Of a stretch of 64,000 bases of DNA, positions 7,357-16,409 are shown in pieces. Every line of letters starts with the position of its first letter. Positions within the stretch are counted from its first letter, which is position 1. The notes beneath the pieces are model-generated. The model did not search any database. It was not told where the DNA came from and saw nothing but the letters and a program-made list of their open reading frames with translations. The stretch lies in the NCBI RefSeq assembly GCF_004361915.1, contig NZ_SNWP01000011.1, positions 1,054,001 through 1,118,000 of the forward strand, written 5' to 3'. This DNA is from Sediminibacterium goheungense (GTDB lineage Bacteria; Bacteroidota; Bacteroidia; Chitinophagales; Chitinophagaceae). The position numbers and the translations under genes were made by a program.

Positions 7357-10300
7357 ATGAGGAAATTAATTGCATTATTCCTGTGTCTGTTTTTTGCATT
7401 CTCTCAATTGAATGCGCAAAACAAAACAGTAACAGGAAAAGTTACAGATGCTGATGGAAAGCCCGTTTCCGGTGCTTCCGTACAGGTAAAAGGAACAAAA
7501 ATTGGCGTTTCTGCTAATGATGCTGGAACTTTTACCATTAGCGTTCCAATCAATTCAAATATCCTAACCATTTCTGGTGTTGGATTGGTGTCTCAGGACA
7601 TTAAAATTGATAACAATACAGTGTTAAATATTACACTGGCGACTGCTAATAGAAGTCTGGATGAAGTTGTCGTAACTGGTTACCAAACCGTACGTAAAAA
7701 AGATGTTGCTGCGGCCATATCAAAAATTAGTGCAGCAGAAATCGATAACCTTCCAATGCCAAACTTCGCACAGGCAATGCAGGGAAGAGCAGCGGGAGTG
7801 GCAGTTTCTGCGGCGAACGGTGTTCCCGGGGGTAGCATGAACGTTATTATCCGCGGGGTAGGTTCAATTAATGCAGGTAATACTCCATTGTATGTTGTTG
7901 ATGGGGTTCAATTAAATACTGGTACGGGATCTATTAACACCCAGAACAATCCACTAAATTTTTTAAATCCAAACGATATCGAATCGATTGAGATTTTAAA
8001 AGATGCTGCTGCGGCATCAATATATGGTGCAAGAGCAGGAAACGGTGTTGTTTTGGTTACGACTAAAAAAGGGAAAGTTGGTAAACCTAAATTTACCTTT
8101 AATTCTTATTGGGGTCAAACCAAAGCTTTACAGAAAGTTGATGTTCTATCTACGCAAGATTGGTATAAATTAAGAGTAGAATCTCTTGTAAATTCAGGTG
8201 TTGCTCCAGCTACAGCTGCCGCTACAGCTTTGTCAAACTTAGGTTTGCCAGCCAATACCACACAGGGGAAAATTGATTCATTGCCTACATATGATTGGCA
8301 GGATGCAACTTTCGGTACAGGAACCATTTCGAACGTAGAAATGTCTATTCAAGGTGGTGCACAAAATGTAAGCTATTACATTTCTGGTTCTTATTCAAAG
8401 CAGACTGCATTTATTGCTCCTACTGATTTTAATAGAGCAGCTTTACTATCTAAAATAAGTTTTAAAATCAATGATAAGGTAACACTTGATAATTCTTTAA
8501 GCTTAAGTACTATAAAGCAAAATGCGCCTTACAGTTTAGGGAATACTGGTTTTGGAAACCCAGCATATGCATCTGCTATGATTTTACCAATCAACCCTAT
8601 TTATAACCCAGATGGCACTTATTATGGCTTGCCAGGTTCTGGTCAGAATATGGTTGGTACTTTTAACCACAATGTTTTGGCTGTTGGAGATTATGCCAAA
8701 TATGTAACCAATACCAGTCAATTGGTGGCTAATACTTCCTTAACGTATAAACCAACAGCTAATTTAACATTAAGATCTTTTGTTGCATTAGATTATAGAC
8801 AAACAAAAGACCATCGCTACCAGGATCCAAGAATCAACGACGGATTTGCTGTGAGTGGTCGTTTATCTGATCAGGCGGATTTCAATACGAACTTCCTGAC
8901 TAATACTACGGCTAATTTTACTAAAGTATTTGCAGATAAACATAGTGTAAATGCATTAGCAGGAATCGAATACCGTCGCGACCAAAATGAATGGTTTCAG
9001 GCTGATGGTCAGGGCTTCCCATCCTACCAGCTACAGTATTTAAGTGCAGCGGCAACGCCCAGCGGTGTTTCTGGTCAATGGACGGCTAGTGCTACTTTCA
9101 GCCAATTCGGAAAGTTGGGTTATACATATGATGGTAAGTATGTATTTAATTATTCAATACGTAGAGATGGATCAAGCAGATTCGGTGCAAATAATAAATA
9201 TGGTATTTTCCAGTCTGTACAATTTGCATGGAATGCAAAAGAAGAAGCTTTCCTGAAAAATGTAGATGCAATTTCTGACTTGAAATTAAGATATGCTTTC
9301 GGTCAGGCAGGTAACGATCAAATCGGTAACGTTTTATATGCTCAATTATATGGCGCCAGCCGTTTATACGGAAACTCCTCTGGTATATTTCCAAGTCAAT
9401 TAGGTAACCCGGATTTAACCTGGGAAAATAGACAGGAAAATAATATTGGTTTAGATGTTTCTTTTTTTAAAAATAAAGTAAGCCTGACTGTGGATGCTTA
9501 CAGAAGAGTCAATAAGGATTTATTGTTGAGCCGTCCATTGTACAGCGTAACTGGCTTTACCTCTATTCAACAGAATTTAGGTAAAATGGAAAATAAGGGT
9601 TTAGAAGTTTTATTAGCTGTGACTCCTTTCGAAGGAAAATTCAGGTGGACAAGTTCATTTAATATTGCTTTCCAAAAAAACAAATTACTTGAATTGTATG
9701 ATGGTTTGCAGGTATTGCCTTCTGATAATTCCATTCGAGTGGGTTCACCAATAGGATCGTTTTTTACTTCTGAATGGGCTGGTGTAAACCCGGCAACAGG
9801 TAGAGGTATGTGGTACGATATCAACGGAAATTTAACCTACAATCCAACAGCGAACGACAGGAAAATTATTGGGAATATTTATCCCGAACAATTTGGTGGT
9901 TGGACAAACAGTTTCAGTTATAAAGGGTTTTCGCTTGAAGCTTTCTTACAGTATGAATACGGAAGGGTACGTTCTGATGGACAGTTTACCCAAATGATGA
10001 GAATGGCTGGCGCAACTGTTAATACCCTCACTTATGGTTATGAAACTCGCTGGCAGAAACCAGGTGATATAGTACCTACTCCAAGATCTTTCAATGGTTT
10101 AGCAGATTACAATAGTGTAGGTTGGGGTTCTGGTAGTCGTTATTTGTTTAAAACAGACTATATCCGCTTGAAGCAAGTGACTTTAAGTTACGATGTTCCT
10201 GCTTCATTCCTGAAAAAGTATAGTATCGAAGGTGCTAGATTGTATGTTCAGGGCATCAACCTTTGGACCTATACTAAATGGCCAAGCTATGACCCTGAAT

Positions 10301-10371
10301 TTACAGGAGATAATTTTGGTATCATTCCACAGTCTAAAAACTTCACCGTAGGCGTTCAAGTAAAATTCTAA
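7357..10371 (+). CDS. SusC/RagA-family TonB-linked outer membrane protein
   Basis: This 1004-residue TonB-dependent transporter imports an oligomeric nutrient captured by its SusD partner. A signal peptide (1-21, ending LNAQ) is followed by a carboxypeptidase-regulatory-like domain (about 24-90: VTGKVTDADGKPVSGASVQ), then the plug. The plug carries the family hallmarks LDEVVVTGYQTVRKKDV, RGVGSINAGNTPLYVVDG and IEILKDAAAASIYGARAG (about 205-235). The remaining residues form the beta-barrel, which ends in aromatic FTVGVQVKF. The SusD gene begins 10 bases after its stop. The locus lacks a glycosidase, sigma factor or sensor on the same strand, so the substrate is unknown. By eye it favours TTA leucine codons more than dnaA does, which might reflect transfer. 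Confidence 0.95.
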   Translation: MRKLIALFLCLFFAFSQLNAQNKTVTGKVTDADGKPVSGASVQVKGTKIGVSANDAGTFTISVPINSNILTISGVGLVSQDIKIDNNTVLNITLATANRSLDEVVVTGYQTVRKKDVAAAISKISAAEIDNLPMPNFAQAMQGRAAGVAVSAANGVPGGSMNVIIRGVGSINAGNTPLYVVDGVQLNTGTGSINTQNNPLNFLNPNDIESIEILKDAAAASIYGARAGNGVVLVTTKKGKVGKPKFTFNSYWGQTKALQKVDVLSTQDWYKLRVESLVNSGVAPATAAATALSNLGLPANTTQGKIDSLPTYDWQDATFGTGTISNVEMSIQGGAQNVSYYISGSYSKQTAFIAPTDFNRAALLSKISFKINDKVTLDNSLSLSTIKQNAPYSLGNTGFGNPAYASAMILPINPIYNPDGTYYGLPGSGQNMVGTFNHNVLAVGDYAKYVTNTSQLVANTSLTYKPTANLTLRSFVALDYRQTKDHRYQDPRINDGFAVSGRLSDQADFNTNFLTNTTANFTKVFADKHSVNALAGIEYRRDQNEWFQADGQGFPSYQLQYLSAAATPSGVSGQWTASATFSQFGKLGYTYDGKYVFNYSIRRDGSSRFGANNKYGIFQSVQFAWNAKEEAFLKNVDAISDLKLRYAFGQAGNDQIGNVLYAQLYGASRLYGNSSGIFPSQLGNPDLTWENRQENNIGLDVSFFKNKVSLTVDAYRRVNKDLLLSRPLYSVTGFTSIQQNLGKMENKGLEVLLAVTPFEGKFRWTSSFNIAFQKNKLLELYDGLQVLPSDNSIRVGSPIGSFFTSEWAGVNPATGRGMWYDINGNLTYNPTANDRKIIGNIYPEQFGGWTNSFSYKGFSLEAFLQYEYGRVRSDGQFTQMMRMAGATVNTLTYGYETRWQKPGDIVPTPRSFNGLADYNSVGWGSGSRYLFKTDYIRLKQVTLSYDVPASFLKKYSIEGARLYVQGINLWTYTKWPSYDPEFTGDNFGIIPQSKNFTVGVQVKF

Positions 10372-10381
10372 TCTTACTATC

Positions 10382-11893
10382 ATGAAAAAAATACTTAATA
10401 AAATTGTTGTTGGTAGCTTCCTTGTTATTCTAATTGGGGAGTCTTGCAACAAGCAATTAGATATACCATCTCGTAATTCATTGGATGCCAGTTTGGCTTT
10501 ATCCAATAAAAGTGGTATTGAATACGCTATTAACTCTGTATACTCTATATTGAAGCGCGAAACGCATTATGGAAGAGACTTATTCTCTGTAACAGATGCT
10601 ATGGCCGATATCGCTTTTGCCAATGGACGTTCGAGTAGATTGTTGAATGAAAACAGAAATACCGCATTGGCAAATGTGGGCATTTGGGGAGGATCCTATG
10701 CGGCTATTAATGAAATTAATTTAACACTGGAAGCCATACCGGCAGTAACGGATGCGACCACAGCTGATAAAGCCCGATATGAAGGTGAGCTTAAGTTCCT
10801 GAGAGCGCTTTATTATTTCGATTTAGTTAAAAACTACGGCTACATCCCAACATTTGTGGTTGCCAACCAAAATAAGGGTGGTGTGCCAATTACCCTTACT
10901 GGATTTAATAGTTCAACCGGTGCGGCTAATTATAGACCGTCTAGAGCATCATTAGCGGCTTGTTATGCTCAAATAATGGAAGATTTGAATCGTTCTATTG
11001 TTTTATTGTCTAATGCAAACAAAGGACGTAACTATGCCAGCAAACATGCAGCACTTGCCCTTGGCTCTCGAGTAGCTTTATATGAGGGAAACTGGCAGAG
11101 AGCCGACTCATTTGCCACAGCTGCCATTACATTAACCGGTGGAATTGGTGCAATGACCAATACCTCCAATTATGTGGCAGGTTGGAGAGCAGCAAGTCAT
11201 CCTGAGGGTATTTTTGAAGTATGGTATGCTACCTTAGGTGAAAACCTTGGAGTAAATACTTCTCTTGCAGCTACACATACAACTTTATCTGCACCAGGAG
11301 CATTTAATGGCGTTAGACAAGGACAAGGTGATTTAGTGCCCAATGCATTTTTATTAACGCAACTGGGTATTTCTGGATTCCCTACCAATCTTGCACAAGC
11401 TCCGGCACCTCCTGCACTTACTTACGGAAATGACATCCGTAACAGATTATTTGAGTGGGGTGTTAATGCTAGCGGTCACTATGTAGAGTGTACTAAATGG
11501 ATGGGTAAAAACGGAGGCCCGAATTGGGATAATACAGTTGTGATCCGTTGGCCAGAATTATATTTAAATAGAGCTGAGGCCAGATATAGGCTAGGTGATG
11601 AAGCAGGTGCCTGGGCCGACTTAAATATTATAAGAACAGCAAGAATCGTAGGATTTACTGTACCAACTACACCATTAACCGGTCAAGCATTGTTGGATGA
11701 AATTTTAAGGCAGCGTATGCTCGAATTTGCTTTTGAAGGACATCGGTTTTATGATTTAAAGCGAAATGGATTAGCCATTGTAAAAGTGAATCCTGCTACC
11801 AATTTACCTGCAACAGATTACCGTATTTTACCTCGTATTCCACTGGGTGATATTGATGGTAATCCAAACATGGAACAGAATTTTGGCTATTAA
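10382..11893 (+). CDS. SusD/RagB-family nutrient-binding lipoprotein
   Basis: A 503-residue outer-surface lipoprotein that caps the SusC barrel and binds substrate. The signal peptide ends in a lipobox GESC. The N-terminal KQLDIPSRNSLDAS segment and helical repeats follow (LKFLRALYYFDLVKNYG about 139-155; VIRWPELYLNRAEARYRLGDEAGA about 386-409). The C-terminal segment EFAFEGHRFYDLKRNG is the SusD signature. It is translated from the same transcript as SusC. Ligand specificity cannot be read from sequence. Confidence 0.95.
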   Translation: MKKILNKIVVGSFLVILIGESCNKQLDIPSRNSLDASLALSNKSGIEYAINSVYSILKRETHYGRDLFSVTDAMADIAFANGRSSRLLNENRNTALANVGIWGGSYAAINEINLTLEAIPAVTDATTADKARYEGELKFLRALYYFDLVKNYGYIPTFVVANQNKGGVPITLTGFNSSTGAANYRPSRASLAACYAQIMEDLNRSIVLLSNANKGRNYASKHAALALGSRVALYEGNWQRADSFATAAITLTGGIGAMTNTSNYVAGWRAASHPEGIFEVWYATLGENLGVNTSLAATHTTLSAPGAFNGVRQGQGDLVPNAFLLTQLGISGFPTNLAQAPAPPALTYGNDIRNRLFEWGVNASGHYVECTKWMGKNGGPNWDNTVVIRWPELYLNRAEARYRLGDEAGAWADLNIIRTARIVGFTVPTTPLTGQALLDEILRQRMLEFAFEGHRFYDLKRNGLAIVKVNPATNLPATDYRILPRIPLGDIDGNPNMEQNFGY

Positions 11894-11916
11894 TTCATAA
11901 AAAGAAAATTTTAGAA

Positions 11917-12516
11917 ATGAAAACGAATATTAAAAATATAATGGCAGGCATCTGTTTTTTAGGTTTACTGTCATCCTGTATAAAACAGGTAGATAAAACT
12001 TTTACAGGTGAAACGGTTGTAGAAATTGATGCAGCTGTATTAAATTCTTCAAATTCTGTTGCCGGTTACCCGGTTATTAGTAGAATTCCTGTTGCTGGAA
12101 GACCAGCAGCTACTACTGATTCAACTTTAAGAAGACTTAATGCAAGAAACATTGAAATCAGATTGAATCTTGTTGGTCCTCAATCAAATACTGATAGAAC
12201 CATAGGATACAAAATAATTACCACGAGTCCTTTAACAACATTTGCATTTCCCGCAACTGCATCCGGACAAACACCGACTGCATCTGCAGCTACCTTAAAT
12301 GTTTCAAGTGCTGTAATAGGAACGCATGTAGGCACTTTAACAGGTGTGTGCACAGTTCCTGCAGGAAGTTCTTTTGGTATTATCAGTGTGAATATACTAC
12401 CTGGAACTTCAAGTGCAGGTCAAGCGAGATTCCTTGGAATTCAACTCGATTCTACCGGTACTTTGAGGCCTAATCCGAACTACAATAAGCTTGGTTTAGT
12501 AATAGATCAACGATAG
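11917..12516 (+). CDS. SusCD-associated lipoprotein, DUF4843/DUF1735-like
   Basis: A 199-residue lipoprotein with signal peptide and lipobox LSSC. The body looks like a single beta-sandwich domain: IEIRLNLVGPQSNTDRTIGY, then VPAGSSFGIISVNIL, and a final RPNPNYNKLGLVIDQR. This pattern resembles the DUF4843/DUF1735-type domains found in third genes of Sus-like loci, where they act as extra surface glycan-binding or accessory proteins. The match is by pattern only. It follows SusD by 23 bases and is closed by a terminator, so the three genes form a complete small operon. Confidence 0.72.
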   Translation: MKTNIKNIMAGICFLGLLSSCIKQVDKTFTGETVVEIDAAVLNSSNSVAGYPVISRIPVAGRPAATTDSTLRRLNARNIEIRLNLVGPQSNTDRTIGYKIITTSPLTTFAFPATASGQTPTASAATLNVSSAVIGTHVGTLTGVCTVPAGSSFGIISVNILPGTSSAGQARFLGIQLDSTGTLRPNPNYNKLGLVIDQR

Positions 12517-12532
12517 TTCTTTATGTTTTGTG

Positions 12533-12564
12533 CAAAAGCCTCGGTCAATTGATCGAGGCTTTTG
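12533..12564. terminator. Terminator after the Sus-like operon
   Basis: An 11-bp stem CAAAAGCCTCG / CGAGGCTTTTG encloses a loop that is itself nearly palindromic (TCAATTGA). It is flanked by T-rich sequence and lies between convergent operons. Confidence 0.82.
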
Positions 12565-12863
12565 TATTTTATAATATCGTCTCTAAATATAAATAGCTGA
12601 ACAGGATTGTATCAACAAAAAGTCCTTAAGGTTATGAATTCTGAAAAGCGAGATATAAAATACCTTGTCTTCGAAGAAAAATGAATCGCTTGGAGTGTCA
12701 GGTTTTGAAATTAAGAATTAAATGCTTCCGTATCTTTCCCACTTTAATAGGAAAAGTTTATTATTTTTTTGCCTGGTATAAGTCAGATTTATTTCCCGGA
12801 TATTGAAAGTAGGATGTTGAAAATGCTGCTACAATATAATAGATCATTTGTACAAATATGGCA
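12565..12863. other. Intergenic stretch, nothing recognised
   Basis: This AT-rich spacer separates the Sus-like operon from the convergent response-regulator gene. No open frame with credible composition, RNA gene or repeat was recognised. Confidence 0.5.
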
Positions 12864-13502
12864 TCAAAGCGTAACCAATTCATTCCTGATAGCATAAATG
12901 GCAAGTCCGACCCTTGTTGAAACTTCTAATTTTTGAAACAATGCATCCCGATAACCATCTACCGTTCTTGCGCTGACACCCATTTCATCTGCGATTTCTT
13001 TATAGGTTTTTTCAGTGCAGGCCCATCGCAGAAAAATCAGCTCACCTTCATTGATCATTACCTTATTTAAAGGTTCTTCTTTTTCGAGGTTTTTTCCTTT
13101 CATTTTTGGAGTGACCAATTCATTATAGAAATACCCTTTTTCATGCACTTCCCTCATGGCTTCCCTGAGTTCTTCAGGTTCGCAGTCTTTCAGGATATAA
13201 CCCCTGGCTCCATTTTTGAGCATGCGTATTACAATCAGGTCGTTTTTAATCATGCTCAGCGCTATCACTTTAATGGAAGGGTGGTTTTGTTTTAGCCATT
13301 TCGTGGTTTCAACACCATCCATTACAGGCATAGTAATATCCATTAAAACAATATCAGGTAAATGATCATCTTTCAGCTGCTCAATTAATTCTTTTCCGTT
13401 TCCGGCCTCAATCATAACATCGAAATCCTGTAACATGCCAATCAGTACCGACAAACTTTTGCGGAGAATGACATGATCATCAACCAGTGCTACTTTAATC
13501 AT
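12864..13502 (-). CDS. NarL/LuxR-family response regulator
   Basis: A 212-residue DNA-binding response regulator. The receiver domain (about 1-120) has the acidic pocket in ALVDDH, the phosphoacceptor Asp in PDIVLMDITMPVMDG (about 55) and the conserved Lys in YILKDCEPEEL. The C-terminal LuxR-type helix-turn-helix spans about 145-207 (YKEIADEMGVSARTVDGYRD). Its start overlaps the stop of the kinase gene by four bases (ATGA), showing that the two form a two-component pair. Target genes are unknown. Confidence 0.94.
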   Translation of the reverse strand: MIKVALVDDHVILRKSLSVLIGMLQDFDVMIEAGNGKELIEQLKDDHLPDIVLMDITMPVMDGVETTKWLKQNHPSIKVIALSMIKNDLIVIRMLKNGARGYILKDCEPEELREAMREVHEKGYFYNELVTPKMKGKNLEKEEPLNKVMINEGELIFLRWACTEKTYKEIADEMGVSARTVDGYRDALFQKLEVSTRVGLAIYAIRNELVTL

Positions 13503-14287
13503 TTGCTGGGTTCTAATTGAAAAGTAAGGGTAATGGTGGTGCCAGCACCTGCGATACTCTGTATCTGTGCTTCAGCACCTATCATAGCAGCCCGCTGTCT
13601 GATACTACTCAGGCCGATGCCGGGCTTAAATTGTGCGGTATTTTCATCAAAACCTTTTCCATTGTCTTTAATTTGTAAACGACCTGTACTTTCTACACGG
13701 GATACCTGAACATCCACATGAGAAGCATCTGCATGTTTTAAAATATTATTACAGATTTCCTGAACCATTCTGTAGAGAAAGATGGTTTTACTTTTATCCA
13801 ATGGTAGCCGTTCTGTTTCTGAGCTGAAAGAAGTGGTCATCAGGCCTGTTTTTTCCAGTTGCTGCAGTTCGTGTTTAATGGCAATGATTAGCCCTTCTTC
13901 TGCCAAACGATCGGCATAATAACCTGCACTGAGGTCCCTTAATTCACGTATGGCTTTGCTAACCAGTTCTGCCACATTGGTAATCTTAGGATCTTTGAAG
14001 CCTTCCATGGCGAGTATGTTCAGATTCACTTTTGCAAGACTTAGTATCTGTCCTACATTATCATGAATTTCCTGACTCACAATTTTAAATGTATGGTCCT
14101 GCATTTCCAGTTGGGTCTGGAGCAGTTCCTGCTGAAACTGAGCCTCTCTTACCTGTTTTTCATAAAACATTTTCTTCTTCCTTCTGAAAAAATTAATTAA
14201 TACCAGCATTGTAACAATGCCGAATAATAGGATGAATAATGTAGCAGTTATGATGCCGACAAGGACTTCTCTCGATACTTTTTCCAT
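13499..14287 (-). CDS. HisKA_3-type sensor histidine kinase
   Basis: A 262-residue kinase in the NarX/DesK class. An N-terminal transmembrane segment (about 8-32) is followed by a coiled segment, then the dimerisation and phosphoacceptor helix VSQEIHDNVGQILSLAKVNL with the conserved His (about 75). The HATPase_c domain has an N box (NNILKHADASH), a G1 box (IKDNGKGFDE) and a G2 box (GIGLSSIRQRAAMIG). It has no sensor domain of its own. The chosen start at 14287 lies inside the end of the upstream 7-TM gene (40-base overlap), suggesting translational coupling and that the 7-TM protein is the sensing subunit. A longer frame to 14368 exists but would overlap more and spoil the N-terminus. Confidence 0.9.
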   Translation of the reverse strand: MEKVSREVLVGIITATLFILLFGIVTMLVLINFFRRKKKMFYEKQVREAQFQQELLQTQLEMQDHTFKIVSQEIHDNVGQILSLAKVNLNILAMEGFKDPKITNVAELVSKAIRELRDLSAGYYADRLAEEGLIIAIKHELQQLEKTGLMTTSFSSETERLPLDKSKTIFLYRMVQEICNNILKHADASHVDVQVSRVESTGRLQIKDNGKGFDENTAQFKPGIGLSSIRQRAAMIGAEAQIQSIAGAGTTITLTFQLEPSK

Positions 14288-14925
14288 AAGAATAAGGCTA
14301 CAACCATGAAGCCGTATAAAAATACGCTTAAAATTCTTGGAAATAAGTGGTAGAGTTTCATGCCCCATATAAGTATGGTTTCACCCTTAAGGAAAAAGTG
14401 CAGGGCAAAAGCGATACTGTTACCTACATAAAATAAAAGGATACCCATCACCAGCCAGAAATCAGGTACATGAAATAGATTTACTTCATAATCATCACTA
14501 ACAATAAATTGCTGGTACATATATGCACAGCAAATGCAACAAAGGAAAAACCCGCCAATTACATATGTGTTATAATAAAGCTGTGTATAAACCGGAAAAA
14601 AGCAAAACCAGACAAGCATGGCACTTACTGACAGGGTAATACCGGTGGCTGTAATCCACTTCCATAGTTTTGACTGAAAAATTTCATAAAACTGGTACCC
14701 GAAAAAAATAAATCCAAATACCACTACCCATAAATAGATATGGGTATTACCGGTTACATAGTCGGGATAGGCATCCGCAAAATAGGCACCACCAAATTCC
14801 CCCAATAAAGTAAAAGCCAGAAAGGGGATAAAGTAGAAATATCGGGTATTCCGAATATGTTTCAGGTTATACAGAGCTGCCAGCAAAGCTGACAACTCTA
14901 CAATAAAATTACTTAGTATCGGCAT
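14248..14925 (-). CDS. Seven-TM membrane protein, likely sensor subunit
   Basis: A 225-residue integral membrane protein with about seven hydrophobic segments, starting NFIVELSALLAALYNLKHIR. No named family was recognised. It is cysteine-rich in one helix (FFLCCICCAYMYQQF), a trait shared with its paralogue at 15552-16247. The kinase gene begins inside its last 40 bases. The kinase itself has only one membrane anchor, so a split 7-TM sensor plus kinase is a reasonable reading (inference). A gene for a 141-residue protein of unknown role ends nine bases upstream and probably belongs to the same operon. Confidence 0.8.
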   Translation of the reverse strand: MPILSNFIVELSALLAALYNLKHIRNTRYFYFIPFLAFTLLGEFGGAYFADAYPDYVTGNTHIYLWVVVFGFIFFGYQFYEIFQSKLWKWITATGITLSVSAMLVWFCFFPVYTQLYYNTYVIGGFFLCCICCAYMYQQFIVSDDYEVNLFHVPDFWLVMGILLFYVGNSIAFALHFFLKGETILIWGMKLYHLFPRILSVFLYGFMVVALFLWKKYREKSLSAS

Positions 14926-14934
14926 TTTAGTATT

Positions 14935-15360
14935 TTATGGTGTTCCATTTCCAGTATCATAGGCATCTAATAAATCCTCTTCCGGGGTATCATTGAAAAG
15001 ATTACCGGGGTCTGGTAAGCCTGGATTTCCCTGCATTTGACCAAACCTTCTTTTAAACTGGTGCTTAAACATGCCGTTTTCGTTTGGTTCTGTACTCATA
15101 TAAGAAGGTACCAGTAATACATCCAGTTTCTGGTCGGCCTTATTGATACAGGGTAGAAGGCTTAAACACTGTTGTTCTACATCTGCCACACCCATTTCTG
15201 TCAGTGCAATACGGGCTTTATCGAGATAAGCATGTAATTCACTGATGGTATAGGTAATGGATTCACGGTAATACGGGCTTTTGCTGAATATTGCATAATA
15301 CTCGTTTAATTCTTCCTGGGCAAGCGGATAGGGCACAGGGCCACCATAATGTGTACTCAT
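14935..15360 (-). CDS. Hypothetical protein at the head of the two-component operon
   Basis: A 141-residue soluble protein with no signal peptide, membrane segment or recognised domain. The first two thirds look helical (EELNEYYAIFSKSPYYRESITYTISELH), and the tail is rich in Gly, Pro and Asp (GNPGLPDPGNLFND). It lies nine bases upstream of the 7-TM gene on the same strand, so it probably opens the 7-TM/kinase/regulator operon. Confidence 0.65.
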   Translation of the reverse strand: MSTHYGGPVPYPLAQEELNEYYAIFSKSPYYRESITYTISELHAYLDKARIALTEMGVADVEQQCLSLLPCINKADQKLDVLLVPSYMSTEPNENGMFKHQFKRRFGQMQGNPGLPDPGNLFNDTPEEDLLDAYDTGNGTP

Positions 15361-15551
15361 TTTCAGTTAGGTTTTGTAAGGTTAAAAATAAAAAACAGCT
15401 GTGCTCGCACAACCGTTTTTTCACCCATTTTTTGGGAAAACCTAAGATAGCAATTTATTATTATGTACTATGGTAGTTTTCCTAATGGAAAAACTGAATA
15501 GGTATAAGGTGGTGTTGATATATATGAGGACTTAGAATAAAATCTGATACC

Positions 15552-16247
15552 CTACGTCGTACGATCCTGTTGAATAGAACGACTTGTTGATCGGGCATTT
15601 TTATTCTTCTTCCACAGGAACAAAGCAGTCATTATTGAGCCGTATAAAAAAAAGCTGGCAATTCTTGGGAATAAATGATAAATCTTGATGCCCCAGATGT
15701 AGGTGGGGGATACTTTGAGAAAGTAATGGAGGGAAAATACAATGCTAACTCCTGTATGATAAAGGAGAATGCCCATGACCATCCAGAAATCAGGCACATG
15801 AAAAAGATTTATCTCATGATCATCACTTAAAATAAACTCCTGATAAATATAAACACATGATAAACAGCAAAGAAAAAAGCCTCCCGTCACATCTGTATTT
15901 AAATACAATTGTGTGTAAACAGGGAAAAAGCAAAACCAATAAAGTAATGTACTCACTGCTAATGTGATACCTGTGGCCGTTATCAGTTTCCATTTTCTAG
16001 AACGAAAAATATTAAAAAACTGGTACCCGAAAAAAATCAGATGGAATACACTAATCCATAGATAGATATGAATATTACCTGTGGTAAAATTTACATAATT
16101 TCTGGCAAAATTTGCGGCACCTAATTCTCCCAGTAAAGTGAAAGCCAAAAGCGGAATGAAGTAAAAATACCTGGTTTGCCGGATATGTTTCAGGTTATAC
16201 AACGCCACTAAGAGGGCTAGTCCTTCTAAAATAAAATTACTGATCAT
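15552..16247 (-). CDS. Stand-alone paralogue of the seven-TM sensor-like protein
   Basis: This 231-residue protein aligns end to end with the 14248-14925 product: shared LYNLKHIR-TRYFYFIP, WFCFFPVYTQLY-NT, the Cys-rich helix GGFFLCCLSCVYIYQ, NLFHVPDFW-VMGIL and a C-terminal FLYG...ALFLWKK. The start at 16247 was chosen because it matches the paralogue; the open frame extends 23 codons further. No kinase follows it, so it may feed the neighbouring kinase, antagonise it, or have another role. The pair looks like a local duplication around the 141-residue gene. Confidence 0.82.
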   Translation of the reverse strand: MISNFILEGLALLVALYNLKHIRQTRYFYFIPLLAFTLLGELGAANFARNYVNFTTGNIHIYLWISVFHLIFFGYQFFNIFRSRKWKLITATGITLAVSTLLYWFCFFPVYTQLYLNTDVTGGFFLCCLSCVYIYQEFILSDDHEINLFHVPDFWMVMGILLYHTGVSIVFSLHYFLKVSPTYIWGIKIYHLFPRIASFFLYGSIMTALFLWKKNKNARSTSRSIQQDRTT

Positions 16248-16409
16248 AAAGCATTCACCAGTTGGATAATAGACAAAATGTTCATGATTTCTAATTAAAT
16301 GAATGCAAGCTAGCAATAACCCCTGATCTACATGGCCATTAAGGTTGTTTGGACGTTTACATCATGTTGCGTAACACCATTCTGAACTTTACAGAAATTG
16401 CTTCATTCA

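Noticed and set aside
7065..12863. Genomic island inserted at tRNA-Pro
   Set aside because: No integrase, no second copy of the tRNA 3' end downstream and no mobile genes, so only a weak composition hint remains.
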